A DNA stretch of 21,076 nt, from positions 1-21,076 of the forward strand of contig JAWOAU010000067.1 in the NCBI GenBank assembly GCA_046498385.1. Direction: 5' to 3'. The notes under the pieces are model-generated. The model was not told where the DNA came from, made no database searches, and saw only the letters and a program-made list of their open reading frames with translations. The stretch comes from Halarchaeoplasma sp046498385 (GTDB taxonomy: Archaea; Thermoplasmatota; Thermoplasmata; Halarchaeoplasmatales; Halarchaeoplasmataceae). The number at the start of each line of letters is the position of its first letter. Within the stretch, counting starts at the first letter, position 1. This document shows, in pieces, positions 15,079 to 21,076 of this stretch. The translations under genes were made by a program, and so were the position numbers.

Positions 15079-16051
15079 TTTTTTGAAATACCAGATAATG
15101 TCTTTCCAATGACGAATGTACTTTTGTACTGAAACCTTCAATTAAATTGAAACCTTTGGCAAGTTCTACATATTTTTTGTCCGGAAGGATGACGACCAGG
15201 TATCCACCTTCTATCAGCCGTTCCCGAGCCGTTTGAAACAATCTTCGGTAAATATTCGCAGCATCTTCTCCCGAAGTGGAGGACGCCCTGCCGTAGGGTG
15301 GATCAGTAACTATGTTGTCCAAGTCGTTAGGAATAGTTTCCGCCACATCTCCTACTTCAAGTTTGCAGTTGACCCCAAATTCTTTTAAATTCCGTCTGCA
15401 GCCCAGCACCATTTTTCGGTCTATATCTCCTCCGGAGGTACGTAATCCCAAAAAAAGTGCTTCCAGAAGTACACCTCCGGTCCCACAGAATGGGTCATGC
15501 AGAGTATCTCCTTCCTTAACCCTTGCCAAGTTGATCAACGCCCTGGCATACCTGGGTTCCAAGGATATAGGAAAAAAAAAGGGACGGTTTTTAACCGCTC
15601 TTTTTTTGTATCCCTCCTTATCGGAAGAATATAAAAGACGGCCGATATGACATTGATCAGAAAGCAGGACCAACACCTGATGATCAGGATCTATCAGGTC
15701 TATCGGGTTCCTGATACTGTTACCAAGTATGTTTTTTATCTTCTGAGTTTCTCCTGGGGTGCCTACTATACGGCGGGTTTCCACCTTTGCACTTCCCTCA
15801 GGAAGTTCAATATTTAATTGTCCTGCTACCACCTCTTCCTGACTACCGGAATAATAATGAAGAAGAACTCTATGAGTAAGCCCCAATCTAGGTGCAATGT
15901 AATCAAAGGAACAGTCCGTTTCCAGGACCAGTACTTCCTTAGAAGAGTTCTTTTCCCGCCAATTAAAACCCTTGCCCTCTATTACCGCCTTTACTTCTGC
16001 AGAAGCTAATTTATAATAAGGGCCAAGTAATTCGAATATTAGTTTAACCAT
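15068..16051 (-). CDS. trmG10: THUMP-domain tRNA (guanine-10 N2) methyltransferase, Trm-G10/Trm11 family
   Basis: Methylates N2 of G10 in tRNA using S-adenosylmethionine. The 327-residue product has an N-terminal THUMP-like RNA-binding region (about 1-145), then KNRPFFFPISLEPRYARALINLA (motif X area, about 154-176), DPFCGTGGVLLEAL (186-199, SAM binding), GGDIDRKMV (motif II), and NIVTDPPYGRASST (246-259), where DPPYG is the catalytic motif IV for amino-group methylation. Length and order fit archaeal Trm-G10. Whether it makes mono- or dimethylguanosine cannot be read from sequence. It starts 8 nt inside the end of the upstream CPDC thioredoxin-fold gene, so the two are co-transcribed. Confidence 0.9.
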   Translation of the reverse strand: MVKLIFELLGPYYKLASAEVKAVIEGKGFNWREKNSSKEVLVLETDCSFDYIAPRLGLTHRVLLHYYSGSQEEVVAGQLNIELPEGSAKVETRRIVGTPGETQKIKNILGNSIRNPIDLIDPDHQVLVLLSDQCHIGRLLYSSDKEGYKKRAVKNRPFFFPISLEPRYARALINLARVKEGDTLHDPFCGTGGVLLEALFLGLRTSGGDIDRKMVLGCRRNLKEFGVNCKLEVGDVAETIPNDLDNIVTDPPYGRASSTSGEDAANIYRRLFQTARERLIEGGYLVVILPDKKYVELAKGFNLIEGFSTKVHSSLERHYLVFQKINL

Positions 16052-16376
16052 CTATCAGTTCTTGAAGTTTCGTCCTTAATTTTGCTTCTGTCAGGCTCTC
16101 TACAAAAACTACCTCTTCGTTGATTACCACGGTAGGAACGTGGGTTATATCGTACTTTTCTATGAATTGGGTGCTGTCTCTAGCCTCTAGATACTTTACA
16201 TCTACATTTACATCTACATCCTCGAATTCAGGGATAATCCTTTCCACCAGTTCTTTGGCAGGTGGACAATCGGGACAGGTGTCCGAATAAATGAATTCGA
16301 TTGTTACTTTGCTTTCATCTGTTTTTTCGCTCATGTTATCGAACAAATAGGACCCCAGCTTTTTAATCTTTTCCAC
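16044..16376 (-). CDS. Thioredoxin-fold protein with CPDC motif
   Basis: A small redox-type protein of 96-110 residues: IEFIYSDTCPDCPPAKELVE (C34 and C37 in the longer form), then THVPTVV with the cis-proline P81, and a helical end. CPDC is unlike the CGPC of true thioredoxin and closer to the small archaeal glutaredoxin-like proteins, so a thiol reductase or glutaredoxin-like role is likely. The start is uncertain: GTG at 16376 gives 110 residues, and ATG at 16334 gives 96 and fits a transcript from the TATA-like sequence near 16387-16395. The gene overlaps the tRNA methyltransferase by 8 nt and is divergent from the thioredoxin gene. Confidence 0.85.
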   Translation of the reverse strand: MEKIKKLGSYLFDNMSEKTDESKVTIEFIYSDTCPDCPPAKELVERIIPEFEDVDVNVDVKYLEARDSTQFIEKYDITHVPTVVINEEVVFVESLTEAKLRTKLQELIDG

Positions 16377-16465
16377 CGTTAGGAGCTATTTTATTTCCAA
16401 CCGTTTGTGGCAAATACTAAATACGTAATCCAAATTGGGTTATCGTGAAAAAAGGAGGCATTAAA
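16377..16465. promoter_or_regulatory. Divergent promoter between the two thioredoxin-fold genes
   Basis: About 90 nt serve both genes. A nearly symmetric AT-rich core (AAATACTAAATAC, 16411-16423) can be read as a TATA element on either strand. On the plus strand AAAGGAGG (16450-16457) is a strong ribosome site 8 nt before GTG 16466, which decides that start over the GTG at 16445. Confidence 0.5.
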
Positions 16466-16792
16466 GTGAACAACATAAAAGAACTGAGCGATGATGAATT
16501 TAGCTCATTCCTGGAAGAAAACAAAAAAGTGATAATTGATTTCTGGGCTACCTGGTGCGGGCCCTGCAAGATGGTGAAGCCCACCTTCGAGGATCTTGCA
16601 AAAAACTACAATGGAAAGATCAGTTTCGCAGAGATGAACATAGAGGAAAACAACCGTACAGCAAACCAGTACGGTGTCCAGGCAATCCCGGCCTTCCTAT
16701 TCTTCGAGAACGGCCAGGTAGTAGGACAGGTACAGGGCGCACTCCCCCCGAATCAATTTGTGGACAAAATAGAAGAAAGCTTCAATCTGTGA
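16466..16792 (+). CDS. trxA: Thioredoxin
   Basis: A 108-residue classical thioredoxin: IIDFWATWCGPCKMVKP with the redox CGPC pair, FAEMNIEENN, AIPAFLFFENGQVVG with the cis-proline, and the usual C-terminal helix. It reduces disulfides in target proteins and needs a thioredoxin reductase, which is not in this window. The start is GTG 16466, supported by AAAGGAGG 8 nt upstream; this gives the normal N-terminus. The gene is divergent from the CPDC protein and converges on a winged-helix gene with an 11-nt overlap of coding ends. Confidence 0.93.
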   Translation: MNNIKELSDDEFSSFLEENKKVIIDFWATWCGPCKMVKPTFEDLAKNYNGKISFAEMNIEENNRTANQYGVQAIPAFLFFENGQVVGQVQGALPPNQFVDKIEESFNL

Positions 16793-17141
16793 ACCCATCG
16801 GTACCCTCGATGGAATTTTTCATCTTCTCGTACCACATATCTAGGCATTCCAAGGCCTCTTCCTTTATAAGGTCCATGGGCCTTGACGAATAAAGGAAAT
16901 AGTATCCGCCGTTCCTTATGTTATGTTTCTCCTTATAGACCATACCACAATCCACCAGTCTCTCAAGCGATCGGTACGCTGTACTTTGATCCCGGTCTAC
17001 ATTTTTTGCCACTTCGTTAGCACGATATTCCCCGCCCTTGGAGAGAAAGGTAAAAATCTTCTTGTCTATATCTGGAAGATTGTAAAGATACTCAAGGACA
17101 GTATGGCAGCCGATATCATCTTGGGTAAACTTCGGTTTCAT
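16782..17141 (-). CDS. Winged-helix transcriptional regulator
   Basis: A 119-residue DNA-binding protein. The ATG at 17141 is used rather than the upstream extension to 17234, because a TATA element at 17171-17181 lies about 35 nt upstream, consistent with a leaderless or nearly leaderless transcript. The HTH is clear: DIDKKIFTFLSKGGEYRANE, VAKNVDRDQSTAYRSLERLV as the recognition helix region, then CGMVYKEKHNIRNGGYYFLY as the wing. This resembles the TrmB/MarR-like single-domain regulators common in euryarchaea. A helical tail with ECLDMWYEKM may be for dimerisation. No ligand domain is present. Its target is unknown; the neighbouring divergent winged-helix gene and itself are the obvious candidates. 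Confidence 0.82.
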   Translation of the reverse strand: MKPKFTQDDIGCHTVLEYLYNLPDIDKKIFTFLSKGGEYRANEVAKNVDRDQSTAYRSLERLVDCGMVYKEKHNIRNGGYYFLYSSRPMDLIKEEALECLDMWYEKMKNSIEGTDGFTD

Positions 17142-17170
17142 GTACACGTAGATTATGCACTTAATACTAC

Positions 17171-17220
17171 TTAATAATTTAGGGCAATCGGCAAGTAACT
17201 TCACTCCAAAAAATTTATTG
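17171..17220. promoter_or_regulatory. Divergent leaderless promoters between two winged-helix genes
   Basis: The minus strand has AAATTATTAAG (17171-17181) about 35 nt before ATG 17141. The plus strand has AAATTTATTG (17211-17220) about 31 nt before ATG 17246. Both spacings fit transcripts that start at or very near the start codon. The two boxes are only about 30 bp apart, so binding at one core promoter would probably affect the other. Confidence 0.45.
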
Positions 17221-17245
17221 TCAGCAGTAATCATAGTGTCCTTAA

Positions 17246-17704
17246 ATGGCGGATGATGAGGAACTTCACGATGAAATAAAATCTCTAAAGGCCCAGGTAA
17301 AAAACTTAGAGCATATGCTTGAACATTTTATGAACCTTCACAGTAACGTTCTAAGTAAACTATCCACTAATTCGGAGATAGAAAGAAAGTACATTCAAAT
17401 GTTATCCCTGTATCAGCGATACGGAAAAGTTTCCCCCTCTCTACTTCCGGAAATAAACGACTCCGTATCCGAGGGGATAGTAGAGATACTCCTGAGCTCT
17501 GGTCAGCCCCTGAACATCACCCAAATAACGGAGAGGTTGAGAGAAAGACGTGGGTCCGCATCTCGTCACACCGTCAGGGGCAGGTTGGAGCGGTTAGAAG
17601 ATAAAAGGATAGTACGCCGAGTTGACGATCCCCATGGTAAAGGTTATGCCCTGACGGATGAGATACTCGACAAGTGGGCAAAATTGCTCGGTATCAAGAT
17701 ATAG
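17246..17704 (+). CDS. Coiled-coil plus winged-helix DNA-binding protein
   Basis: 152 residues. The first ~45 form a heptad-patterned helix (LHDEIKSLKAQVKNLEHML), likely a dimerising coiled coil. From about residue 75 to the end there is a winged helix: EGIVEILLSSGQPLNITQI, TERLRERRGSASRHTVRGRL as the recognition helix region, then RLEDKRIVRRVDDPHGKGYA as the strand-wing part. This is a plausible transcription factor without a sensor domain. It has its own promoter (17211-17220) and is followed after 33 nt by the small gene at 17738, which has its own GGTG ribosome site, so the three plus-strand genes to 18370 may be one transcript. Confidence 0.78.
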   Translation: MADDEELHDEIKSLKAQVKNLEHMLEHFMNLHSNVLSKLSTNSEIERKYIQMLSLYQRYGKVSPSLLPEINDSVSEGIVEILLSSGQPLNITQITERLRERRGSASRHTVRGRLERLEDKRIVRRVDDPHGKGYALTDEILDKWAKLLGIKI

Positions 17705-17737
17705 ATTGAACACCCTATTACTATACAGGTGTATAAA

Positions 17738-18100
17738 ATGGATATGAACGACATGGACGACATAAAGGAATTGAAGGGGGTCATGGAAACCCTGAACGAG
17801 ACCGTCCCCTCATTGATATCGGGGATCGTAAAGGCGGTGTACAACGCCGAGGACAGCGAAAAGCTGGCCCAGAGCACCGCCCAGTTCTACAAAGAACTCG
17901 TGGATGCAGGTATGGACAAAGAGCACGCCTACAAACTCACCCGAGATTTTATGAAGGGTCGAGATGTGAGCAGCCTGATCAGGGAAGCTCTCAGCAGTAC
18001 CGACATATTCGGCGGCGACTTCGATGATGACATGGGGAAAGAGATCGAAAACAAAGTACGAAAGAAGATGAAGGAAAAGATGAAGGAGGATTGGGAATAG
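17738..18100 (+). CDS. Unrecognised small acidic helical protein
   Basis: 120 residues; I cannot name the family. The start is ATG 17738 because AGGTG (17727-17731) lies 6 nt upstream; the GTG at 17729 falls inside that site. The product is helical: VPSLISGIVKAVYNAEDSEK, QFYKELVDAGMDKEHAYKL, then RDVSSLIREAL and a highly charged tail (VRKKMKEKMKE). No transmembrane segment or cysteine is present. The GMDKEHAYKL...VSSLIREAL stretch (about 58-85) recurs in altered form in the next protein. The stop abuts the next start, so the two genes are almost certainly translated together. It may be a partner or adaptor for that membrane protein. Confidence 0.75.
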   Translation: MDMNDMDDIKELKGVMETLNETVPSLISGIVKAVYNAEDSEKLAQSTAQFYKELVDAGMDKEHAYKLTRDFMKGRDVSSLIREALSSTDIFGGDFDDDMGKEIENKVRKKMKEKMKEDWE

Positions 18101-18370
18101 ATGACAAAAGAAGAGGGGGATAGAGCACCGCTAGTGCTGGTCGTTCTCGTAGCGTCGGCATTACCCCTCCTCTTTAAACTCTTGCTGCTGTACCTCGGAC
18201 TGAAGCGAACACAGAACAAAAGACGAAGGGTCTTCCGGAAAGCCTTGAAAAAAAACGGTATGGACGATAAGATGGTTGACCGTCTCTGCGACGAGATCAA
18301 GGACATATCCCTGAGGGACATACTCTCCAAAACCGGGATACCGGACTTCAAGGATATCGGACCCTTCTGA
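18101..18370 (+). CDS. Unrecognised small single-span membrane protein
   Basis: 89 residues. A hydrophobic helix at about 10-33 (LVLVVLVASALPLLFKLLLL) is followed by a basic stretch (KRTQNKRRR), which should keep the C-terminus in the cytoplasm. The soluble part has GMDDKMVDRLCDEIKDISLR (53-72) and DILSKTGI, recalling the motif in the preceding protein. AAGGAGG at 18083-18089 is a good ribosome site about 11 nt upstream of the ATG, which directly follows the previous stop. A T-rich terminator follows. The function is unknown; a membrane anchor for the upstream protein is a possibility. Confidence 0.75.
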   Translation: MTKEEGDRAPLVLVVLVASALPLLFKLLLLYLGLKRTQNKRRRVFRKALKKNGMDDKMVDRLCDEIKDISLRDILSKTGIPDFKDIGPF

Positions 18371-18374
18371 AAAC

Positions 18375-18389
18375 CCCTTTCTTTTTTTA
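18375..18389 (+). terminator. T-rich archaeal-type terminator
   Basis: CCCCTTTCTTTTTTT starts 5 nt after the TGA at 18368-18370. Archaeal RNA polymerase stops on such T-tracts without needing a hairpin. It separates the small-gene unit from the gamma-glutamyltransferase promoter. Confidence 0.5.
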
Positions 18390-18394
18390 TGGAA

Positions 18395-18405
18395 AAATAA
18401 TTTAT
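18395..18405 (+). promoter_or_regulatory. Candidate TATA box for gamma-glutamyltransferase
   Basis: AATAATTTATC is centred about 29 nt before the ATG at 18430, again pointing to a leaderless transcript. This archaeal promoter indicates that the glutamyltransferase gene belongs to the archaeal core and not to the foreign right end. Confidence 0.45.
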
Positions 18406-18429
18406 CACTCCTACCTCATTTGAATCAAT

Positions 18430-19686
18430 ATGATAAGAGATCCACTTGTTTATCCACATCCGTCCAGGAGAAATGTTGTTTACGGAGCCGGTATGGTATG
18501 TACCTCTCAGCCCCTGGCATCCCAGGCCGGCCTCGATATGCTGCGCAAGGGAGGTAACGCCGTGGATGCAGCGGTGTGTGCCGCCGCGTGCCTGACCGTG
18601 GTGGAGCCCACTTCATGCGGCATAGGCGGCGATGCCTTTGCGCTTTTCTGGAAAGACGGCAAGCTTCACGGTCTGAACTCCAGCGGATACGCTCCCTCCC
18701 GTATATCCATCTCGAAGCTGGAAAATCACGAAAAGATGCCGACCCATGGGTGGATACCGGTCACGGTACCCGGGGTGCCTGGAGGATGGTCAGAACTTGT
18801 GGAATGTCATGGTGAACTTCCTTTGGAAGAGGTGCTGGGTCCTGCTGCAGAGTATGCAGAAAAGGGGTATCCGGTATCTCCCACGGTAGGGGAGTCATGG
18901 GGCCGTGCCTTCAACGCATACAAAAAATTGAAAGGAGAGGAGTTCAAGCCCTGGTTTCGTACCTTCGCCCCCGACGGTTCTCCTCCGGGTATAGGAAATA
19001 TATGGAGGTCCCCGGAGCATGCACTTACGCTGAAACTCATAGGCGAGAGTGGCGGATACGCATTCTACAAAGGCGAACTGGCAGAGGAGATCGATGCCTT
19101 TTCAAGGAAACATGGGGGATATCTCAGGGCGGATGATCTGGAATCCTACCGACCGGAATGGGTGGAACCAATAAAGGTAGATTACAAGGGATATGATATA
19201 TGGGAATTACCTCCCAACGGCCAGGGGATGGTGGCGTCCATGGCCCTAAAGATCCTTAACGGTATGGAGCTGACGGAAAGAGGGTCGGTTGAGACATACC
19301 ACCGTCAGATAGAATCCATCAAACTTGCCTTCGAGGTCGGCAAGAAGTATATCACCGACCCGGAGTACATGGATACGGACTATCGTGAACTGCTGCAGGA
19401 CAGTTTCATGGATGATATGCGGGAAAGAATAGGTCCCGAGGCCGGAGAAACTACTCCTGTCGATCCCGACCCCGGGGGTACCGTGTATCTGGCCACTGCT
19501 GATTCCCAGGGTAACATGGTATCCTACATACAGAGCAACTACATGGGTTTCGGCTCCGGTCTGGTGGTACCGGGGACGGGCATAGCGCTGCAAAACAGGG
19601 GTACGTCCTTCTCACTGGATCCGTCACACAGCAACTCACTCGAACCCGGCAAGAGACCTTTCCATACCATCATGAACCCGCGCTGA
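18430..19686 (+). CDS. ggt: Gamma-glutamyltransferase family protein, 3'-truncated
   Basis: An N-terminal-nucleophile hydrolase that normally cleaves itself into two subunits and moves or hydrolyses gamma-glutamyl groups. Visible marks are GMVCTSQPLASQAGLDMLRK, GGNAVDAAVCAAACLTVVEP, SCGIGGDAF, TVPGVPGGW, ELPPNGQG, and the processing site DPGGTVYLATAD, where T351 is the nucleophile. No signal peptide is seen, unlike many bacterial enzymes. Only about 68 residues follow T351, whereas the small subunit usually has about 190. The last native residues appear to be about HTIMNP; the remaining codons (19681-19686) come from the joined sequence. So the gene is cut by the junction, not naturally short. 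Its substrate cannot be read from the sequence. Confidence 0.9.
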   Translation: MIRDPLVYPHPSRRNVVYGAGMVCTSQPLASQAGLDMLRKGGNAVDAAVCAAACLTVVEPTSCGIGGDAFALFWKDGKLHGLNSSGYAPSRISISKLENHEKMPTHGWIPVTVPGVPGGWSELVECHGELPLEEVLGPAAEYAEKGYPVSPTVGESWGRAFNAYKKLKGEEFKPWFRTFAPDGSPPGIGNIWRSPEHALTLKLIGESGGYAFYKGELAEEIDAFSRKHGGYLRADDLESYRPEWVEPIKVDYKGYDIWELPPNGQGMVASMALKILNGMELTERGSVETYHRQIESIKLAFEVGKKYITDPEYMDTDYRELLQDSFMDDMRERIGPEAGETTPVDPDPGGTVYLATADSQGNMVSYIQSNYMGFGSGLVVPGTGIALQNRGTSFSLDPSHSNSLEPGKRPFHTIMNPR

Positions 19687-20625
19687 ATCTATCACACTCA
19701 GAGCTTTAAACCCGTCTGTGGTCAAACTGTCGTATCTAAGATTTTGTCTGTTACCGTTATCAAGAACAGCATACAACGAAGGCACGATATAATCAGTGTC
19801 AGGTAACGAAGAACTAAAGTCTATAAACGTGTCCCCTTCTCCTACTCGCACCGTATCTGTACGCCAATAGTCATTGTCACTGTTCACGGGGTCTAACGTC
19901 AAATCAAGATACACGCTCCCCGCACCATCGTTAGTTAAGTGTCCCGATGTCACTACCAGCTCGGTTACATTCTCTACTTCCGGGCTACCATCTAACTCTT
20001 TTACTATTAACTCTCCTGCACCTCCACCTCCCAGAAGGTCTTGTGCTGCTACCCATGTTTCAGTTGTTGCATTATACTTTAACACCTCACCATCCGAAGG
20101 GGATGCAGATACATCCTCGTTGTCGTTTAGCTCTATGTATAGTTCGTGGGTATGACTAACGCTATCCTGATAGTTAGTACTCGTCCCACTAATGGTGTCT
20201 GGATCGGTAATGTTTACTTGCACGCTGCCCGTGGTGACTGTGTCTATCACCCCGCCAACGTTCACAAATATGGTGTCTATATCCCCTCCTCCTTCTCCTC
20301 CTAAGTCACAAATATTAAGCACCCACCACGAAGAATGATACCCGGACAGCCCCGTGTTTGGGTTAGCGGAATTATCTGTAACATTAGAAAACCTAACATA
20401 ACAGTCTCCTTCTTCATAGGTCTTACTCCAATTAACAGAATCAGAACTAAACTCGTGATAAGTAATATCCGGTACGGGGATATGCACACCTTGGTAAATG
20501 AAATGAAGGTCTGTCTGAACGCTTTCTACGCCCCTGACGTTACGTTCGACTGTCCCTTGACCGAATACCCCCACTGAGATAAAAAAGACCGTTAGAAAGG
20601 CTAATATGGCTTTATATTGTTTCAT
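19636..20625 (-). CDS. Phage tail-fibre-like protein with signal peptide, 3'-truncated
   Basis: About 316 native residues; the last 12 codons or so (below about 19672) read backwards through the glutamyltransferase gene. An N-terminal signal peptide is clear: basic KQYK, a hydrophobic core AILAFLTVFFISVGVF, then GQ as the probable cleavage region, a style common in Bacteroidetes. The middle contains glycine-rich turns (GGEGGGDID) and DGEVLKYNATTETWVAAQDL, a repeat-like segment often seen in phage tail fibres. The C-terminal 70 residues (FIDFSSSLPDTDYIVPSLYA and following) resemble the end of the neighbouring protein at 20622 and look like a tail-fibre C-terminal beta domain. The genes overlap by ATGA. 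Likely from a phage of a Bacteroidetes-type host; this is inferred from style. Confidence 0.6.
   Translation of the reverse strand: MKQYKAILAFLTVFFISVGVFGQGTVERNVRGVESVQTDLHFIYQGVHIPVPDITYHEFSSDSVNWSKTYEEGDCYVRFSNVTDNSANPNTGLSGYHSSWWVLNICDLGGEGGGDIDTIFVNVGGVIDTVTTGSVQVNITDPDTISGTSTNYQDSVSHTHELYIELNDNEDVSASPSDGEVLKYNATTETWVAAQDLLGGGGAGELIVKELDGSPEVENVTELVVTSGHLTNDGAGSVYLDLTLDPVNSDNDYWRTDTVRVGEGDTFIDFSSSLPDTDYIVPSLYAVLDNGNRQNLRYDSLTTDGFKALSVIDSARVHDGMERSLAGFE
19671..19684. other. Right chimeric junction with short shared sequence
   Basis: The glutamyltransferase frame stays family-like through HTIMNP (to about 19680). Read from the other strand, the phage-like protein stays similar to its neighbour's C-terminus down to SARVH (19672-19686). 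The two readings overlap in about 9 nt (ATGAACCCG, 19672-19680), so the join used a stretch common to both parents. Such short shared sequences are typical of joins made during genome amplification or assembly. Confidence 0.65.
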
Positions 20626-21076
20626 ACGTTTACAACTGCAAAATAATGTAATGTTCCTCCCTCTAAAATATCACTCACTGCAAACCCGTTTTTAGTTTTT
20701 GAGCTTACATCTAAATTCGTTTGTTTGTACCCTGAGCTACTCAGTACATACGCATCCAAATGGTAGTCCGTAGTGGACAACGGAGAACTAAACGATACCA
20801 CCGCTGATCCAGAAGATACCTCTACACTACCGGAACGATAGTGGTCAGTAGATACACTTGAATCGCTGTCACCGTCACTCGACCCACTGTCACCACCGTC
20901 TGCTGTTATTGATGAGTAATCGGACAGGTCAACGCTGTATAAGCCGTTGTAATGGTATAACTTTCCGTAAACGTCCTCTACTGCGTCATCTGTTATGTTG
21001 TCGCCTCCTACGTACACATCCGTCCCCACAAGGTACATTTCGTCAACTATCCCGTACAGGTAAGACAGCCTCATTA
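20622..21076 (-). CDS. Phage structural or tail-fibre-like protein, C-terminal part
   Basis: The frame is open to the right edge; an ATG lies at 21074, but the family-natural start is probably outside. The first half contains GIVDEMYLVGTDVYVGGDNI and LYHYNGLYSVDLSDYSSI. A low-complexity Gly/Ser/Asp linker (GGDSGSSDGDSDSS) follows. The final ~80 residues (VSFSSPLSTTDYHLDAYVLS, then NGFAVSDILEGGTLHYFAV) form the same kind of beta-rich C-terminal domain as in the downstream protein. Such duplicated ends with serine-rich linkers are common in phage adsorption proteins. Nothing here is archaeal in type. The function is assigned by general resemblance only. Confidence 0.5.
   Translation of the reverse strand, partial: MRLSYLYGIVDEMYLVGTDVYVGGDNITDDAVEDVYGKLYHYNGLYSVDLSDYSSITADGGDSGSSDGDSDSSVSTDHYRSGSVEVSSGSAVVSFSSPLSTTDYHLDAYVLSSSGYKQTNLDVSSKTKNGFAVSDILEGGTLHYFAVVNV

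Noticed and set aside
18371..18430. A further junction before the glutamyltransferase, because GC is higher in that gene
   Set aside because: The gene has an archaeal-style TATA box at the leaderless distance, and the GC shift (about 50% versus the low-to-mid 40s) is modest compared with the left end.
1..21076. CRISPR array, insertion sequence or integrase-type attachment site
   Set aside because: No regularly spaced repeats, no transposase or integrase frame, and no terminal inverted repeats or target duplications at either foreign boundary.

Overview
This window looks like a contig from an uncultured archaeon, most likely a Thermoplasmata-type euryarchaeote (the lineage is a guess). The support for Archaea is a TiaS gene (agmatidine synthesis on tRNA-Ile2, an archaeal hallmark), a Trm-G10 type THUMP tRNA methyltransferase, TATA boxes about 25-30 nt upstream of start codons that imply leaderless transcripts, and GGAGG/GGTG ribosome sites inside operons. 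Both ends look foreign to this core. Bases 1-291 are about 61% GC and encode the end of a bacterial-type class III nucleotidyl cyclase. Bases from about 19,672 on encode two phage structural or tail-fibre-like proteins, the second with a signal peptide. The archaeal genes next to each end are cut or start at the boundary. The right junction can be placed to within about ten bases and shows a shared short sequence, as expected of a chimera made during amplification or assembly.

Region 314-9583 is an aromatic amino acid locus. On the plus strand come two unrecognised genes (the second ending in a winged helix), a short ORF that may be a prephenate dehydratase remnant, an AroQ chorismate mutase, AroB and a class I aminotransferase. 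Facing them on the minus strand is the tightly overlapping operon aroD - aroE/aroK fusion - aroA - aroC. A 404-bp control region separates aroD from a divergent AroG/F/H-type DAHP synthase. Together these cover all seven steps from PEP plus erythrose-4-phosphate to chorismate. All the steps where many archaea differ use the version familiar from bacteria (AroG-like DAHP synthase, AroB, P-loop AroK).

Region 9584-18370 is housekeeping and small-gene territory: tiaS with an RDD membrane protein, an Eis-like acetyltransferase, a site-2-protease-like membrane metallopeptidase with a large ectodomain, Trm-G10, a CPDC thioredoxin-fold protein divergent from a classical thioredoxin, two divergent winged-helix proteins, and a pair of small proteins (one soluble, one membrane-anchored) that share a helical motif.

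Region 18430-19680 is a gamma-glutamyltransferase cut off about 68 residues after its catalytic threonine by the right-hand junction. I saw no tRNA, rRNA, CRISPR array or insertion sequence in the window. The most useful results are the bacterial-style complete shikimate cluster with its dyad-bearing control region, the shared-motif small gene pair, and the evidence that both ends should not be used for inferring gene neighbourhood.
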